From positions 6,696,001 through 6,760,000 of the forward strand of contig NC_079882.1 of assembly GCF_029227915.1 (NCBI RefSeq): a stretch of DNA of 64,000 nt. The letters run 5' to 3'. Every line of letters starts with the position of its first letter. Within the stretch, counting starts at the first letter, position 1. Below the pieces are notes generated by a model, which was given only the letters and a program-made list of their open reading frames with translations, was not told the DNA's origin and ran no database searches. This DNA comes from Hydractinia symbiolongicarpus. Taxonomy: Eukaryota > Cnidaria > Hydrozoa > Anthoathecata > Hydractiniidae. The translations under genes were made by a program, and so were the position numbers. Shown here piece after piece: positions 13,101 through 24,900 of the stretch.

Positions 13101-16100
13101 AATCGAAATTTTGATGTCACCATCATGTTCAGTATACTTTTTTGTTAACTGTGCCAAATATTGTGGAAAATAAAGTAGTTTTAATTTTTGAACCAATTTT
13201 GGCCTAAAATGACATTTAGGTAACAAAAAATCAGAGGAACGTGAAATCCCAGGGTCGATTTTTTCTCAAAAAATGCTCCAAAAAAAAACGACGGTCTTAA
13301 AGAATTTCCTACGCCTTCGGCGCGGAAATTCAAATATCCTGCAAATAGTGATGTCGCCAATACAAACCTCTAACATTGACATCATTGTGAGGAGATCAAA
13401 TGCTGACCCTACAAAAAAAATCTTTTTTTATTTCAGGGAAGGAAGATACTTGTCATGTGTTATCGTTTCGAAACGAATTATACAACGCAGTGTTAGGCAT
13501 GGTTGATTTATTAAGAGGGACAAATTCTTACTACAAAGTTCAAGTTTTGGAACACGATACAAAAAAAAATAAGTATGCTTATTTGTCCTCACTCATTACT
13601 TTTTTTTCGATCTGTACTCTGTAAAAAGTTGTTGCATGGTCTGATTATTTTTAGATTTTATGTGTTTCGTGCGTGGGGACGTGTGGGAACTACTATTGGT
13701 GGCAACAAATTAGAGGTGAAGCTACCATTTTCTTTGTTTGTTTTCTCATAAACTCTAGACTTATTGTTATTGACATCGTGTTTACTTACTTTTCTTACCC
13801 AAACTTGATCCTTGATTTGGAAATGTCTTGCAGATATTCTTTTAAGTTGCTCCTAGTTTTTATTTTCTCGTTGCATGATTTGTCTTTAGTCATTCAATGA
13901 CCGTGAAGATGCTATATGGAATTTTAAAGAAGTATACGAAGAGAAAACAGGTAGCTCTTTTTTTCACCTCTAATATGGTGTTGTTTACATTTTGAAAATT
14001 CTTAACATTTATTTAGGCAATTCTTGGCATAACCGAAAAAATTTTGTGAAGAAACCTTCAAGGTTTTACCCGTTGGATATCGACTATGGCCAGGTACTAC
14101 TCCTCAAATATATATTACATGTCTTTAAAATGAATCATGTTCATAGCATGAGCACAAAAATCCGGAACAATTTTTGTGGTATTTGCGTTAATACATAAAT
14201 ATTACCCCTGGGTTTTATTTTGCACACATATATTTGTATTAAAGCATATTTTCTAATTTTATTTAAAAATATTTGGAACATTCACTAGCCACCCTGCTCT
14301 TATTTATTATAATTGGTGTATTATTTTCACAACCTAAATTGCGCCATGCATTCTTATTTCGTGCAGCGTTAAATATTTGCAAGCCTTTCCCGCACGTAAT
14401 TAAAAACAACAGGAAAGTGTTGTTTTGGAATATGTTATACAATATGAAAATTTAATCTATGTAATTTCGTAATTTTCATTTTTAGGAGGACGAAACACTC
14501 CAAAGTTCTGTTGCCCCGGGTAGCCTGAGTAAGTTAACTAATCCAGTAAAAGAGTTGATCAAGCTGATATTTGATGTCGAGGCGATGAAACATGCCTTAG
14601 TGGAATTTGAGGTAAACACGCTGTGTTTTTCTGTTTGTAGTGTTCATTTACAGAAATTAGTTTTCCATTTCTATTCTCCCAGTTTTTTGTCCCTTGAATT
14701 GTACACGAATAGTAATAACTGTGCTTGTAGATTGATTTAAAGAAAATGCCACTTGGTAAACTTTCGAAGAAACAAATTGAAACAGCTTATGCTTGTCTCG
14801 GTGAATGCCAAAAGGTAAATTTGTTTGACTAACCAAGCTAGGCTGTGATAGTTTTTCAGATGTCTGTGTGCATAACAACCTTAAAATATGGCAAAAATTA
14901 CAGCAAAAATCTTCAACACCAGCCAAAATAAAGAACAAAAAGAACATGAAAACCTTGAAACGTATTTAAAAAAAAAATTAAATTTAGTTACCCGGCATTT
15001 ATTTTATTTATTTATTTATTAATTAATTAATTTATTTTTGTTTGTTTATTTGTTTGTTTGCTTGTTTTTATAGTGTGTAACTGATGGTGTAACTGGTTCG
15101 AAAGTTCTCGATGCTTCCAACCGCTTCTTCACATTGATCCCTCACGATTTCGGAATGAAGAAGCCGCCCCTTTTAGACAACAGTGACCTCATTAACTTAA
15201 AAATAAAAATGTTGGACAGTTTGCTGGAGATTGAGATAGCCTACAGTTTACTAAAAGGATCGAAAGGTGATGCTGAAAAGGATCCACTTGATCTACATTA
15301 CGAAAGTTTAAAAGCAGATATACATGTGAGTTTGTTGTACACGTATTAACCAAAGCTAAAATTCAACTATTGCGACGATGCGTGAATATGTTTAGAAAGT
15401 TTAAAGATTGGAGTTTTTTCCCCATAAATTGATTTTTTTTTATCTACAGGAGATTGAAAAGAGTTCAGAGGAATTCCTTATGATCAAAGAATATGTAAAG
15501 AATACGCACGCAAAAACACATGGAAGTTATTCGCTTGATGTAGATGAGGTGATATGTCGGCTATTATCCTCGTCGTGTTTTTCTCCGTTAATTTGTACAG
15601 ATGTGTTTGTTGTCAATATTTTGACACCTTAGACCGACAAAATTAACGACTGTTTTTTAATCTTAAGGTGTTTTCTGTCGTACGGCAAGGTGAACGGCAA
15701 CGGTACCGACCATTTAAAGACTTACCGAACAGACAGTTATTATGGCATGGATCAAGAACGACTAACTACGCTGGTATTTTATCTCAAGGGTTGCGGATTG
15801 CTCCTCCAGAAGCTCCAGTTGTAAGTGATACATCCTTTAAATTACTTTTAATATCCAATACGGTAAGTTTATATATTATAATGACTTTTTTTTTCTATCT
15901 TTTTAGACAGGTTATATGTTTGGAAAAGGTGTTTACTTTGCTGGTAAGAAAAAATATATATAACCTTTTTCAAGCAAAGCCGTGTTTATTTTTGTGCCTG
16001 TGTTTTAACATTGTGGCCAACAATCATCCTTTTTATCCATATCTTTTGTTTTGTTTTTAGATATGGCTTCCAAGGTTGGTTATTATAATATTTTTTTAGC

Positions 16101-17059
16101 CATTGTGTTTGTAATTGGTCATTGATATTTCCCTTATCTGGCTTATATCGAAATATGTTTTTTGTTGTATAGTCGGCCAACTACTGTAACACGACCCGTT
16201 CAAACAACACTGGACTTATGTTGTTGTGCGAAGTTGCCCTGGGCAACATGTAAGTTAGCTATTATACCACGTGTGCATTTACTTCAGCATGTATTCTAGT
16301 TTATATTAAACTTGGTTTCCACTCAAGAATGGAACAAATTGGATCGGATCGAAAAATTTTAATTTCTGGAACAGGATTGATTGATAATTTTCACGTTTTG
16401 ATCAAAATTGAAAGTTAAATAATTTTGACATTTCTTGCGCGCACAAAAGAATAATCAGCAGAATAGCCAATCAAATTAAAGTATTATTCTTGTTCCGTTC
16501 CGATTTTTTTTGTTCTTGAGTAAAAATCCAGCTTCACCTACAGCTTAGTTTTATAAAGGTATGAATTGAAAAAAGCCGAACATGTTACAAAGTTACCTGC
16601 TGGCAAACACAGCTGCAAAGGTTCGTACGTAAAACTTTTTAATGTTTGTTTCTGTTTGTGTTGGTGTTTTTAAATTATTTGTCGACTTCTTTAGGTTTGG
16701 GTAAAACCGGGCCAGACCCTGAGGGTAACAAAGTTTTAAAAGATGGTACTGTTGTTCCGATGGGAGTTGGGAAATCAACAGATGTTAAGTCGTCATCTTT
16801 GCTGTATAACGAGTATCCTTTCTTTACTGGTTTTATAGCATCTGCAAAAATTAACTGCAAATTTCAGAAATATAGTCATTGCAAAAAATATGGTACAAAA
16901 AAAAGGCAGTGTTTAGTGACTATTTCTTCTACAAGAATACTTTTATCATTTAATTGGTGCAAATTTTCCTTTACCAACTTGTAAAGGTATATCGTGTACG
17001 ATGTTGCCCAATTGGAAATGAAATATTTAGTCAAACTGAAATTCAACTACAAGTATTAA
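7141..17059 (+). CDS. PARP1: PARP1, poly(ADP-ribose) polymerase 1 (29 exons)
   Basis: PARP1 is a nuclear DNA-break sensor that makes poly(ADP-ribose) from NAD+. I joined 29 exons with GT-AG ends, giving 980 aa (human 1014): 7141-7254, 7373-7393, 7712-7960, 8525-8669, 9572-9726, 9891-10007, 10083-10165, 10464-10586, 10670-10720, 10862-10949, 11048-11135, 11219-11364, 11831-11903, 11984-12043, 13437-13572, 13655-13715, 13890-13950, 14017-14093, 14486-14611, 14731-14814, 15074-15325, 15450-15548, 15668-15820, 15907-15943, 16061-16074, 16173-16249, 16559-16620, 16695-16812, 16987-17059. Zinc finger 1 uses C19, C22, H51, C54; finger 2 uses C119, C122, H154, C157. Zinc finger 3 is at about 229-340, BRCT 353-460, WGR 504-616, the helical regulatory domain 617-803 and the ADP-ribosyltransferase domain 804-980. 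The catalytic His-Tyr-Glu triad is intact: H830 in LLWHGSRT, Y864 in GKGVYFAD and E957 in LLYNEY. All domains of a full-length PARP1 are present. The 51-nt exon 10670-10720, whose donor I chose by phase, is the least certain. Confidence 0.96.
8042..8466. mobile_element. MITE in PARP1 intron 3
   Basis: The ends are inverted: the left end reads taccgtaattcctc and the right end, reversed, reads TACCATATTTCCTC, each followed by a CTAATTA/GCGC-type motif. Further gcgctaattagagg and agcgcttatt motifs occur inside the right end. There is no coding frame. The ends match those of the element at 59968-60454, so both seem to be one transposon superfamily with TACCGTAATTYC termini. Confidence 0.65.
12545..13220. 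repeat. 130-bp tandem repeat in PARP1 intron 14
   Basis: Five units are marked by the motif gatgtcaccatcatgttcag at about 12592, 12722, 12853, 12983 and 13113, a period of 130-131 bp. Each unit continues with gtcgaaaataaagtagtt and ggaccaattttggcc. The array sits inside the largest PARP1 intron. The minus-strand frame within it is a by-product of the repeat. Confidence 0.9.
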
Positions 17060-17780
17060 GATAGGTGGAAACTCCTTTTAAATATGGTAGCGTTGTAGCG
17101 TGATCATATCAGCTGCACTAGCATTCATCCATTTGATGTCAAAAACCTGTACGTGGGATTTAGATCCGTCATTTCTAACGGACTTCTTTGCGTTCCGTTT
17201 TACTTTTTTATTATACATGTGATTTAGATTTATTATGGCCCCCATAGTTTTGTTACTAGAAACATAAGAACAACATTTACCGTCGTTTTCCTTTAGTTTT
17301 ACAACATCTGGTTTTGCTGGTTTCCGGACAACCGCGGGAAATAATTTTCGCTTGTTTCTGTCAATTTCGCGAAACTTTATTCCTGCAAAAAACATTGCCA
17401 AACTCGCCATTCGCGAAAATTAAATCACACTTAACTTCGCGAAATTTAGTGCTTTATTTATAACATTTTACGCGGAAGTTAGTTCCCGCGAAGATAGTAT
17501 TCCTTGAGGTAGCCTGCATCCAGCAACTTCGAAAAGAAACAAGCTGCCATGGGGACGAGGTTGTAGTAGGTTTGACATTAAATGCGACGTCGTGAACATA
17601 AATTATCAGTTTTGCTGGCAGCAAAAATTGACAGCATCCGACTAAACGAAAAAGGTCATGCCTGGAAATACAGCGCTATCCACAAACATGAAAAAAAAAC
17701 CCCTTCAAATATTGCGGAATAAGGCAGACAGTTTGAGTACAAAAAGGGAAAGTTCCTACTCAATACTACCTTCTACACCT
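17060..17780. other. Repeat-like stretch downstream of PARP1
   Basis: The stretch repeats cgcgaaa motifs in both orientations, for example around 17340-17480. A minus-strand frame at 17410-17078 (110 aa, basic, with FREIDRNKRK) follows these motifs and most likely comes from a repeat. I do not recognise a gene. Confidence 0.4.
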
Positions 17781-18145
17781 CTGATTAACGGACACTTTGT
17801 CCATGCACCGGCCGTTTTTTAGTCAAAGTCTCATAAACTTCCTAATTAGCGGACACTCTGATTAGTGGATAATTTTTTTGCACGAAATGGCAATTATATG
17901 CTTTTTTTTTCTCTCCAATTAGTGGACAGTCCAAAAAATTACGGAGAAGCATACAAAAAAAATGAAAAATTTTAAAATATTTATTTTGAACAATGTACCC
18001 GCTAATTTTTTAAGTTACATTTCATATACAAAATCGCATTTTCTTCAAATTTTAAGCTTACATTGCAAAACTTTCCAAAAGGTGAATACCCCTAATTAGC
18101 TGACACTTTGTTCATGCACCAACGGTGTCGGCTAATTAGAGAGAA
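17780..18145. repeat. Decayed repeat with inverted 'attagcggacac' motifs
   Basis: Variants of attagcggacact or attagtggaca recur near 17785, 17850, 17870, 17930 and 18095. The phrase actttgtycatgcacc appears at both ends (about 17800 and 18105). This resembles a decayed non-autonomous transposon. No coding content. Confidence 0.5.
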
Positions 18146-18147
18146 TA

Positions 18148-18865
18148 GTCGTTAGCCCGTGGAAAATCCACGTGTTCGCTCGTCCTTTTATACTTGCGCA
18201 GCTAAGTTACCATTTTGCGTAACAGACGGACTGACATATACGGGTATTATAATATAGACTAGTTAGCCCGTGGAAAAATCCACGGGGTCGCCCATCAGTT
18301 TACCCGTCGCAACAAAGTGGACAAAAATATATCGCATTTAGTATTGGTGCACTTTTTAAAAAATTTGTGTTTCCGTTACGGGACGCGGCTTTCGCGGACA
18401 CACAGACAGACGACGGCTATTATTAAAGAGACTAGCCGTTAACCCGTGGAAAAATCCACGGGGTCGCCCGTCCTTTATATATCGCATTTCGTGTTTCCGC
18501 AACAGGACGCGGTTTCCGCGGACAGACAGACAAAATACGGCTATTATTAAAGAGACTAGTCGTTAGCCCGTGGAAAAATCCACGGGGTCGCCCGTCCTTT
18601 ATATATCACATTTCGTGTTTCAGTTCCTGATGCGGTAACCCTTTTGAACAGACAGAATACGGCTATCATTAAAGAGACTAGTCGTTAGCCCGTGGAAAAT
18701 CCACGGGGTCGTCCGTCCTTTAAATTAACCCGTTGCAACAAAGTGGACAGAAATATATCGCATTGGTATTGATGAGCATTTTAAAAAATTCGTGTTTTCG
18801 TTACGGGACACGGCTTTCGCGGACACACAGACAGACAGACGACGGCTATTATTAAAGAGATACTA
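18148..18865. repeat. Tandem array with hairpin core
   Basis: Five units each contain cccgtggaaaaatccacggg or a close variant, a near-perfect 7-8-bp palindrome, at about 18155, 18266, 18442, 18566 and 18687. The flanks tattattaaagagact, cgcccgtcctttata and cacagacagac recur. Unit spacing varies from about 111 to 176 bp. The array is non-coding. Confidence 0.85.
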
Positions 18866-18869
18866 TAAT

Positions 18870-21800
18870 AACAAAAAGACCATATGAAGAGCCCTGACGA
18901 CCCCGGGTGAGTAGGACGCTTGCTAATTTGTACACTTTTTTTCGGTCCCTTGGAGAAAAAAGCTCTGCTTAAGTAGGACATCTAATGCAATGACTTATTT
19001 TTCTCGAAGGAGAAGATTGCATTGTTGGAAGACAAACTTTAAACTTCTGTAAACATTCTGTTTTTTCCAACGTATTCGTAATGACCATGTCTCTAGGCCA
19101 AAAAAGGTACTCAGAGTGATAGACGAAGGAAAAAAACTCTTGGCTCCGTTGCTATTAAATATGGAATTGCCAAATAGATTGTTTAAAACTGATTTTTTTT
19201 AGATTAGTGGAAAATAACAGCTGACGGGGACAAATTAAACATTTTAAGAAAATCCTATTAACAAGGAGATTCGGTCAAGTAGGTCGCTTGCTAAGTAGGA
19301 AAATTATGCCTTTTTCCACCTAAAATTAGACATTCAGGACAACCACGTGACTCAAATTAAAAAGAGAAAGTTTAAAATTAATTTCTTTTGTTCCATCTGA
19401 GAGATCTTGCATCCTTTTTTACCGCTGTGAATTGAATAGCGAATTTTAAAATTTTCGACGAATCGCATTAATACCATGTACGTTAATTTTCCCAGTTGTT
19501 AATGTCCTGTATTTTCTTTTCTACAATCGTTACTAAATTTTATCACCCGTTTTATCCATCTGGACATCTGAGAAGTTCGTTTGTCTGTTTTAAAGTCAGT
19601 ACGGCCATTGGGAAAACTACGCTCGAAATTTTTTAATATTTGTTCGCATGTGTTTAGTAAGGCTGAATCGATAAATAAAACAACTGAAATGTTTAAAGTG
19701 TTTCTCTTAGACTATTGTTACACTACAATCTTTCCTTTATAAAACCCAGCTGTTTCGAAAAAGGTAAAAAATAGCTGCTGTTCGATTGGAGCTTTCACAG
19801 ATATAAAGTAGAACATGGACTCGTTTTAATTTTCGAGACATCTAACACATCGACTACACGAAAACACTGGGCAAATAAAAAATGAGGAAAACTTTATGAA
19901 CAAACAAGACTGGATTTATATAAACTAACATCCAACAAACATGATAATAAAATCACGGTAACTGAAGTCTCCTCAAAAATAACCAAGTATATAAAACACT
20001 TGTAAACCACAATAAACGAAATTTCAGTTTGAACGACTAATCATAAAATACCTATTATAGTCATTTAACATCATGTTTCAATCAGGTTCACCAAACAAAC
20101 TTAAAATAATACTGCACTCCGTTAAAACAAACAAATATATTCCCTAATAACAACAATATAAATCACAGATGTACTTTGTCCACCGATAAAACAAGAAAAT
20201 TTTAAATTTCCGTTTGGTGTGCCACTCGGTGAAAAAGTATATTCTGCTCACAATCAAAAATATTTAACGTCTACGTACTTCTACCAACAATGATATTCTC
20301 ACTAGCTAGTAATATACTGTCACTGAAGGAAAAAGACGTAGTTCGCTAACTGTTAAATTAATACAAACGAAATAAATGTTCAATACTTTAGCAGGAAAAA
20401 CACTTACTAAATATATAAGCAAACAATACTAGCCACACACTCAGATATTTTGTTTTATAAACAAAATACACATTACAGTTTTGTTGACCAACATAATCGT
20501 AACGTTTAAGGAATCTTGTATGTACGATGTGTGAACAATAACAACTGCATATTTTGCGACCCTTTATAACAAGATTTTTTTGAAGTAGACTTAAACGTTG
20601 CATGAGTTTTGTGGTCAGCAAAGGGCACATGTAAAAATAAGCACAAACAAACCAAACAAAAATGTTTGTTGCATTTAAGGAACACTACATCAACAAAATA
20701 TAATGACATATGGAATTACCTCAACATGAACGCAGTCATGCCAATAGTTAGTTAAAAAAAAAAGAGAAAAAATATCGTGAATTTATTTATGGAAGGATGT
20801 GTAGCAAAAGTTGATAATTATTGTCAACTTTGCTATTTAGTTTCAATGTGTTGTGTACATGTCCAATTTTTACCTTGTTATCCTGTATGTTCTTCCGGAT
20901 AACATCTGAACATATCATGCTTAAAAATAAATATCTCTTTGTATATCAAATAACTTAACATCAAGTAGAAAATTCTGTTTTATATAAAACATTTTTAATA
21001 TAATTAAAGTCTCTTATAACTCAATTCCGAAAAAGGACATAGCTTAACTCTACCGCTATGAACTTTAAGCAATATGTATAAAAAGATGTCGAAGTAATAA
21101 AAATCGCACTAGAGATGACTTTATGAAATCTAGTAGAAAAAAATGGAAGAAATTTCGCATTCGCATTATGACGTTACCTTGGTATCTGGTCAAAAAATAT
21201 TAAAAAATTTAACACTGCCACTATTTTCAATAAATATGTTTGATATTTACAAAATGGTAGAAGTCCAATAAAAATATATTATTTGTTAAATATTATCATC
21301 CACTGTGAATTGACGACAAACCACACATAAAGACACATTTAACAACTTTTCAAGGGTAACAACTAACTTTCTAAACAATTTCTCATCATAACAACAAACA
21401 GCAAAAAGAAAAAAATTTTGCGGACAGTTATATATAAAAAAAAATGGACCAAACACACTAAAACACCATCTAGCATAGATTTTATTCTACTGGAATTTTA
21501 TGTGCAAATACACTTGATGAAGTTTCCCAAAATTTCAACAAGTTCAAGTGAGAGAATCATAATACTAGATAATAAATGTTTAATGCCAAAAAAATTTTTG
21601 ATAGAACAGAATGAAAAAACAATTCTGCAAATTATCAGAACGAAATATGAAATTAAAAAACAAACAAACAAGGAACTAATACATGACATATGAAGCAGAC
21701 ACCAAAAGCTAATTCACACTTGAGGAACATACAGGATAACAAGACATAGCGACTTACTGACATGTACACGAACGTGACTGAGCAGAAAACACAAGATGAG

Positions 21801-21900
21801 AAACATTGAACATAACCCATCATGACATGCACTACATCTTAATACAAGTAATTCACAAGCGGCTTCCAGCGTCACTAGTGCTTACCCAAATAAAAAAAAC
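18870..21900. other. Intergenic stretch, no gene recognised
   Basis: This 3-kb gap between PARP1 and the 3' end of the CELF gene is AT-rich. A short phrase, agtaggtcgcttgcta or similar, occurs near 18910 and 19270, which suggests an old transposon copy. Part of 21000-21900 may be CELF 3' UTR. I see no supported coding exon. Confidence 0.45.
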
Positions 21901-21904
21901 TCCC

Positions 21905-24900
21905 TTAATAGGGCTTACTCTGGTCTTTCGGCCGTTTTAATTGGACTTTTAGTCGTTTCGATCCAATACTGAAACCATGCATAGCTGCAATGGCAGAGTT
22001 AGCACTGAGAGGATTGTCGTAGCTCACAAAACCTAAAATAGACATAATATTCGAAATGTCAAAAAACACATACTTTTTTCGAAAACTTTAAAAATATTAG
22101 GCTCAATGGGTGCAATCCAGAAATTTTGAATTGGGGTTGTCAAATTCAATTTGCTAGTTTTGCGAAGGCAATCTGTGATGACGGCATGCAAAGATAAAGT
22201 GACTGAGAATTGAATACTATAAATTTGCAGAGTGCACAAGTTCTAAAAAAATGTTTTGTATGTGCCGCTAGGGAGAATATAGTTCTTTTTTATCTGATGA
22301 ATTGGGTAATCCTGTACTAATTTAGAAATAGCCGTTTAACGGCTATTGAGAACGCTGGATTATATTCTGGCTAAACAAAATTATCAACCAAATGCTAAAC
22401 AAATAATTTGTTAACCCGAACCAAAAATTATCAAGGGCATACACGTAAAAACCGCATGGAAGTGGCCCAGAATCGAAAATGGTTGCAAGTACGACATTAA
22501 AAGAGGGACTACAACTTAAAATGGACGGACACGGGAAAGGAGGGTATCGCTACAAGCAGTCTTACTTGCATGTATAAGATACTTTTCTGGTTGCTGCACA
22601 TAAAATTCGCACTGGTGCTTTTTTGTGTTGTACCCTTTCAGGAATAGGTTAGCGAAAAAGACAAATTCTTTGAAACACCTCTCCACGCAGTACCAAAAAC
22701 TGCCCATTACAGAGCATGGTGTAAAAAGGTACAATGCAGGCCACCAGTAAAACAACAGCAAAGGTTTACCTTTCCTCGTTAAAAAGAGTGATATCAAAAT
22801 ACAAAATTGCTGCGAAAAACCATCATTGGATCTATTATTATAAAAACCAAGACGTTGTAAGAACACCACGAAATTGTGCAACCTTTTTATTACAAACTTA
22901 ACTCTTTCGACAGTACACTAAATTATATAATTAATAGTTGTGGTAATTTGAATATTAAGGAAAAATCACAATTTGGGAAGTAAACATTAAAAATATGCTT
23001 ATCCTGCACATTAGTGGTGTCATAGCTTAGCGGTTAAACCCTCGCACTTTGTAGGGGAGACTATGGGCGAATGAATGTTACTATAGTCCAGAGTTAACCT
23101 AAGCCATGTCAGAGAAATTGGGGAGATGGCACACTGTGTTGACTGTTGGATGTTACACAGATTTGTCCAGTAGAACGCGGACCCTAATTAGGTCTGCATA
23201 GCTCAAAAAGGGCATTAAATACTCTAGGACTATCAATCTAAGCCATGGCCCTTCCTGGAAATAATAGACAGGGTATATCCCTCGATATTTGTGGGCTAGT
23301 CATGTAAATAATGCACATCTATCAACTAATGTTCTGGGACAAACCACTACATTCAGTGTTTATGGTGTAACAGAATTTGACTCAACGTTGTTCCAGAATC
23401 AAGCTTCAGTCATTCTGGAGTCCCACATTTTATTTCATTAATTAAAGTATGTTTAAACTTACCAAAACATTTACTAAGAAGAGTTGGTTTGTCAATAAAT
23501 ACTTTTGCACTGATTACATTTCCAAATGGCATGAATGTCTGCATTAAGTCGGCATCTGTGAACTCTGGCGGCAAGTGATAAATAAACAGATTAGCCCCAT
23601 CAGGTCCTAAAATTATGATAATGGATTTTAAAACAAAAAATTCTCTTTAAAAAAATTAAGTAAGTTACAAAATGTAGAGGAAAGTTACAAACCTTCTTTT
23701 TGGGGTTGTATTGCAACTTGTCTTGGAAGCCCATTATATGCTTGTGGAAATGAAGCTAAATATAAATTAAAGATTTATGTTAAAATTTATCAATAGATCT
23801 AATAATTGTAGGTAAAAAATACATGGTATATACATGGAATGTACATAATGACACAACATAAAAAATGTTGTCACCGTTAAGGTGACAACACACAACATTT
23901 TTAACAAAACATCAAGACATAAAATTTTGTCAACACAAATACTAGTTGCCACAAAAATTCATGACACGTTACTGATTCACAACGTGGTAAGAAGTTACAC
24001 CAACTGCTAAAAAACAAATATAAGAACAATTTCACATGACTTGTTATCCAATCACCAGGGGTAAAATGTTTTACGTAAACATGCATTTGTACACAACAAA
24101 GCATTTTCAAAGGTTTACAATTGGGATTGGAAAACAAATTGGTCAAATATTGAACATAAACAACAAAAAAACACAGCACTACCATCAGATGTATAAGACA
24201 ACACAAACACTTTCACAGTTTTCATATTAAAGCAGTATTAAAATTTCCCCAAAATGTCTCAACTTCTTGTATCCTTTTTTTGTTTTGTTTTTTCATTTTC
24301 AATAAGAAAAAAAAAAAGCACAATGGTTAGGACAAAATAGTGACATAGGCAGTAAAAAAAATTAATTTGTAACTTGTTTTGATTTATATTTGTTATCAAA
24401 CTTTGTTGTTTCACCTATAGGTAATGTTACTTTTATTTTTTATTTCTTTAGTTATCTGCAACAAGAACTTTGTTATAAAACTTTATTTCACTTTAAAAAT
24501 CATGTGACTGTCTTAAAGCTGTAATTTAGTTAAATGCAAGTTTTTTTTCTTTGTGTAATGCTTGAAGTAATTACATTTACAAAATTTTGTTTGCCAGGTT
24601 AGGGCTGTAGATGTTGAACGTTTTTTATCACAATAACGTCAGTGGCATGTAGTATATTTACATGTTTTGGAATGTTTAACAGTTACAATATATAATTAGG
24701 AATTGCATTGAAATTTATAAAAAGATTTTAAAAAGGTAAATTGAACAATTATTTCATTTGTGGCTGCATTTACAATTTACACACATGAAAAACAAACAAA
24801 ACAATGAAAAGTAACACTGACTTTTTTATTAAAACATTTATTCAACACAAAATGAACAAGAAGTTGACACACAACGTGCAATCCTATACATTTGATGGGA

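Noticed and set aside
13041-13226. Small minus-strand protein within PARP1 intron 14
   Set aside because: The frame is generated by the 130-bp tandem repeat and has no independent coding support.
17078-17410. 110-aa basic protein antisense and next to PARP1
   Set aside because: Its sequence follows cgcgaaa repeat motifs and shows no domain; more likely a repeat by-product.
22516-22881. 121-aa minus-strand frame in the last CELF intron
   Set aside because: It has no recognisable domain, no splice context consistent with CELF phase, and an AT-driven hydrophobic composition.
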